Positions 5,375 to 5,991 of a stretch of DNA of 5,991 bases are shown in pieces. Below the pieces are notes generated by a model that was not told the DNA's origin, ran no database searches, and worked only from the letters and a program-made list of their open reading frames with translations. Positions within the stretch are counted from its first letter, which is position 1; each line of letters begins with the position of its first letter. The position numbers were made by a program, and so were the translations under genes. Source of the DNA: CABHOJ01 sp965649545 (GTDB lineage Bacteria; Pseudomonadota; Gammaproteobacteria; Burkholderiales; Methylophilaceae). The stretch is from NCBI GenBank assembly GCA_965649545.1, contig CBFGLF010000108.1, positions 1 through 5,991 on the forward strand, given 5' to 3'.

Positions 5375-5427
5375 CAGCAATCGAGCGCCGGACTGGAACA
5401 TCGCCAGCGATTGCGCAAGAATAGCGC

Positions 5428-5670
5428 ATGAGCTGGTTTCTCTATCTGCTGGAGTGCAAGAGCGGCGCCTATTACGCCGGCATCACCAACGACCTTGAAG
5501 CGCGGTTCAGCGCGCACCAGCAGGGGACAGGCGCCAAATACACACGGGCCAACCCGCCGATTCGCGTGCTGGCGAGCAAACCGTATCCGGACCGTTCTAC
5601 CGCCAGCAGCGCCGAGACCATGCTGAAACGCCTACCGAGGAACAAGAAACTTGCCTTCTTCGACCAATAG
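5428..5670 (+). CDS. GIY-YIG domain protein (UPF0213/YhbQ-like)
   Basis: An 80-residue protein consisting only of a GIY-YIG nuclease domain, the usual size of the UPF0213 group. The N-terminal strand FLYLLEC (residues 4-10) replaces GIY, YYAGIT (15-20) replaces YIG, followed by the helix NDLEARFSAHQQG with Arg26 and His30 in the catalytic positions. Glu63 in SSAETMLKRLP fits the metal-binding glutamate, and the K/R-rich KRLPRNKK tail is typical. These proteins are cytoplasmic and presumed DNA-acting; E. coli YhbQ has been linked to DNA damage, and most relatives are uncharacterised. The ATG at 5428 has only a weak upstream site (AAGA). The 3' end overlaps the next gene by 20 bases, so the two are translationally linked. 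Family is firm; biochemical activity is inferred. Confidence 0.92.
   Translation: MSWFLYLLECKSGAYYAGITNDLEARFSAHQQGTGAKYTRANPPIRVLASKPYPDRSTASSAETMLKRLPRNKKLAFFDQ
5637..5641 (+). promoter_or_regulatory. ribosome binding site supporting a TTG start
   Basis: GAGGA lies inside the end of the GIY-YIG gene, nine bases before the TTG at 5651. No in-frame ATG or GTG near there gives a full-length downstream protein, so this site supports TTG as the true start. Confidence 0.6.
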
Positions 5671-5908
5671 CCCGCATCTCTTGCAAGCCGTCGAAGCGGC
5701 GCTAACCGACGACTGGGACACCGCCCACAAGATCGCACAGGATTATGGCGATTCCTACGCCAACTGGATCCATGCCGTGCTGCACAAGATCGAGGGCGAT
5801 GCGTGGAACAGCCGCTACTGGTACGCCCGTACCGACGGCAAGAAGTACGAGGATTTCAGCGATCCCAAGGCTGAGTTACGGGCGATCGCCGAAGCACTCG
5901 GCACCTAG
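5651..5908 (+). CDS. conserved-looking small hypothetical protein, TTG start
   Basis: An 85-residue soluble protein read from TTG 5651, overlapping the last 20 bases of the GIY-YIG gene in another frame. There is no signal peptide or membrane segment. The sequence is mostly helical and has a striking core: DDWDTAHKIAQ (20-30), ANWIHAVLHKIEGD (37-50), then SRYWYARTDGKKYED (54-68). As I recall, similar H-A-x-L-H-x-x-E-G-D followed by a YWY cluster occurs in uncharacterised proteins of several phyla. Two histidines, Glu48 and Asp50 could in principle form a metal or active site, but nothing shows this directly. Overlap and the internal ribosome site point to translational coupling with the nuclease-fold gene. 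Coding status is well supported by the composition and motif; function is unknown. Confidence 0.75.
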   Translation: MPSSTNSPHLLQAVEAALTDDWDTAHKIAQDYGDSYANWIHAVLHKIEGDAWNSRYWYARTDGKKYEDFSDPKAELRAIAEALGT

Positions 5909-5923
5909 CCGTTAGCGCGCACC

Positions 5924-5991
5924 TTATTGTTGTTCTAGGTAGCCCGCCCAGCGCATATCGACATCCAGTACCGCGGCTTCCTGCGTCATCA
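5924..5991 (-). CDS. C-terminal tail of an unidentified minus-strand gene
   Basis: The minus strand is open from the right edge to a TAA at 5924-5926, giving about 22 residues ending in DMRWAGYLEQQ. It would converge on the 85-residue gene with a 15-bp gap, a usual arrangement. The fragment is too short to identify a family; chance openness is possible. Confidence 0.4.
   Translation of the reverse strand, partial: MTQEAAVLDVDMRWAGYLEQQ

Noticed and set aside
4742..5401. 219-codon minus-strand open frame opposite the cytochrome
   Set aside because: It covers the cytochrome gene and its promoter, and the translation is a low-information shadow without recognisable motifs.
1..5991. Mobile elements, CRISPR arrays, tRNA or rRNA genes
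   Set aside because: No transposase, integrase, regularly spaced repeats, or tRNA/rRNA-like sequence was found on reading either strand.

Overview
The window is a compact, gene-dense stretch of a Gram-negative bacterial chromosome with moderately high GC. It carries nine complete genes, one gene that is complete except for its last codon or stop, and a short gene tail at the right edge. Signal peptides, two lipoproteins with lipoboxes, a lysozyme-inhibitor-type protein and a periplasmic c-type cytochrome point to a proteobacterium. The protein flavour (VanX-like dipeptidase, Prx6-type peroxiredoxin, UPF0213-type GIY-YIG protein) suits a beta- or gammaproteobacterium. The cytochrome resembles cytochrome cL (MxaG/XoxG), the electron acceptor of PQQ methanol dehydrogenases, which hints at a methylotroph or a relative of one. 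No species is assigned.

Layout, left to right. Bases 1-638 (minus) encode a 1-Cys peroxiredoxin, preceded by a leader with a perfect 14-bp tandem repeat and an imperfect dyad. Bases 798-1535 (minus) encode a dienelactone-hydrolase-family enzyme, followed downstream by a perfect 22-bp palindrome. Bases 1694-1933 (plus) encode a small cysteine-rich lipoprotein. Bases 1970-2656 (minus) encode an exported VanX/DdpX-type D-Ala-D-Ala dipeptidase. Divergent from it, 2717-3718 (plus) encodes an exported trypsin-like serine protease fused to a TPR tail. Bases 3764-4315 (minus, GTG start) encode a stand-alone MOSC protein lying 12 bp downstream of an MliC-like lipoprotein gene (4328-4702, minus), probably one transcript. 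Divergent from that pair, 4862-5350 (plus) encodes the cytochrome cL-like protein behind a good sigma70-type promoter. Bases 5428-5670 (plus) encode a GIY-YIG protein whose end overlaps a TTG-started 85-residue hypothetical gene (5651-5908). The tail of a minus-strand reading frame enters from the right edge.

The genes do not form one pathway. Two loose themes can be read: the cell envelope (dipeptidase, protease, lysozyme-inhibitor-like and Cys-rich lipoproteins) and redox or detoxification (peroxiredoxin, cytochrome, MOSC). No mobile element, CRISPR array, tRNA or rRNA was seen. No clearly new multi-gene system is visible. The points most worth checking are the orphan cytochrome cL-like gene, the MliC-like protein lacking the usual active-site residues, the tandem duplication across the cytochrome stop codon, the repeat and palindrome elements around the peroxiredoxin gene, and the overlapping GIY-YIG/hypothetical pair.
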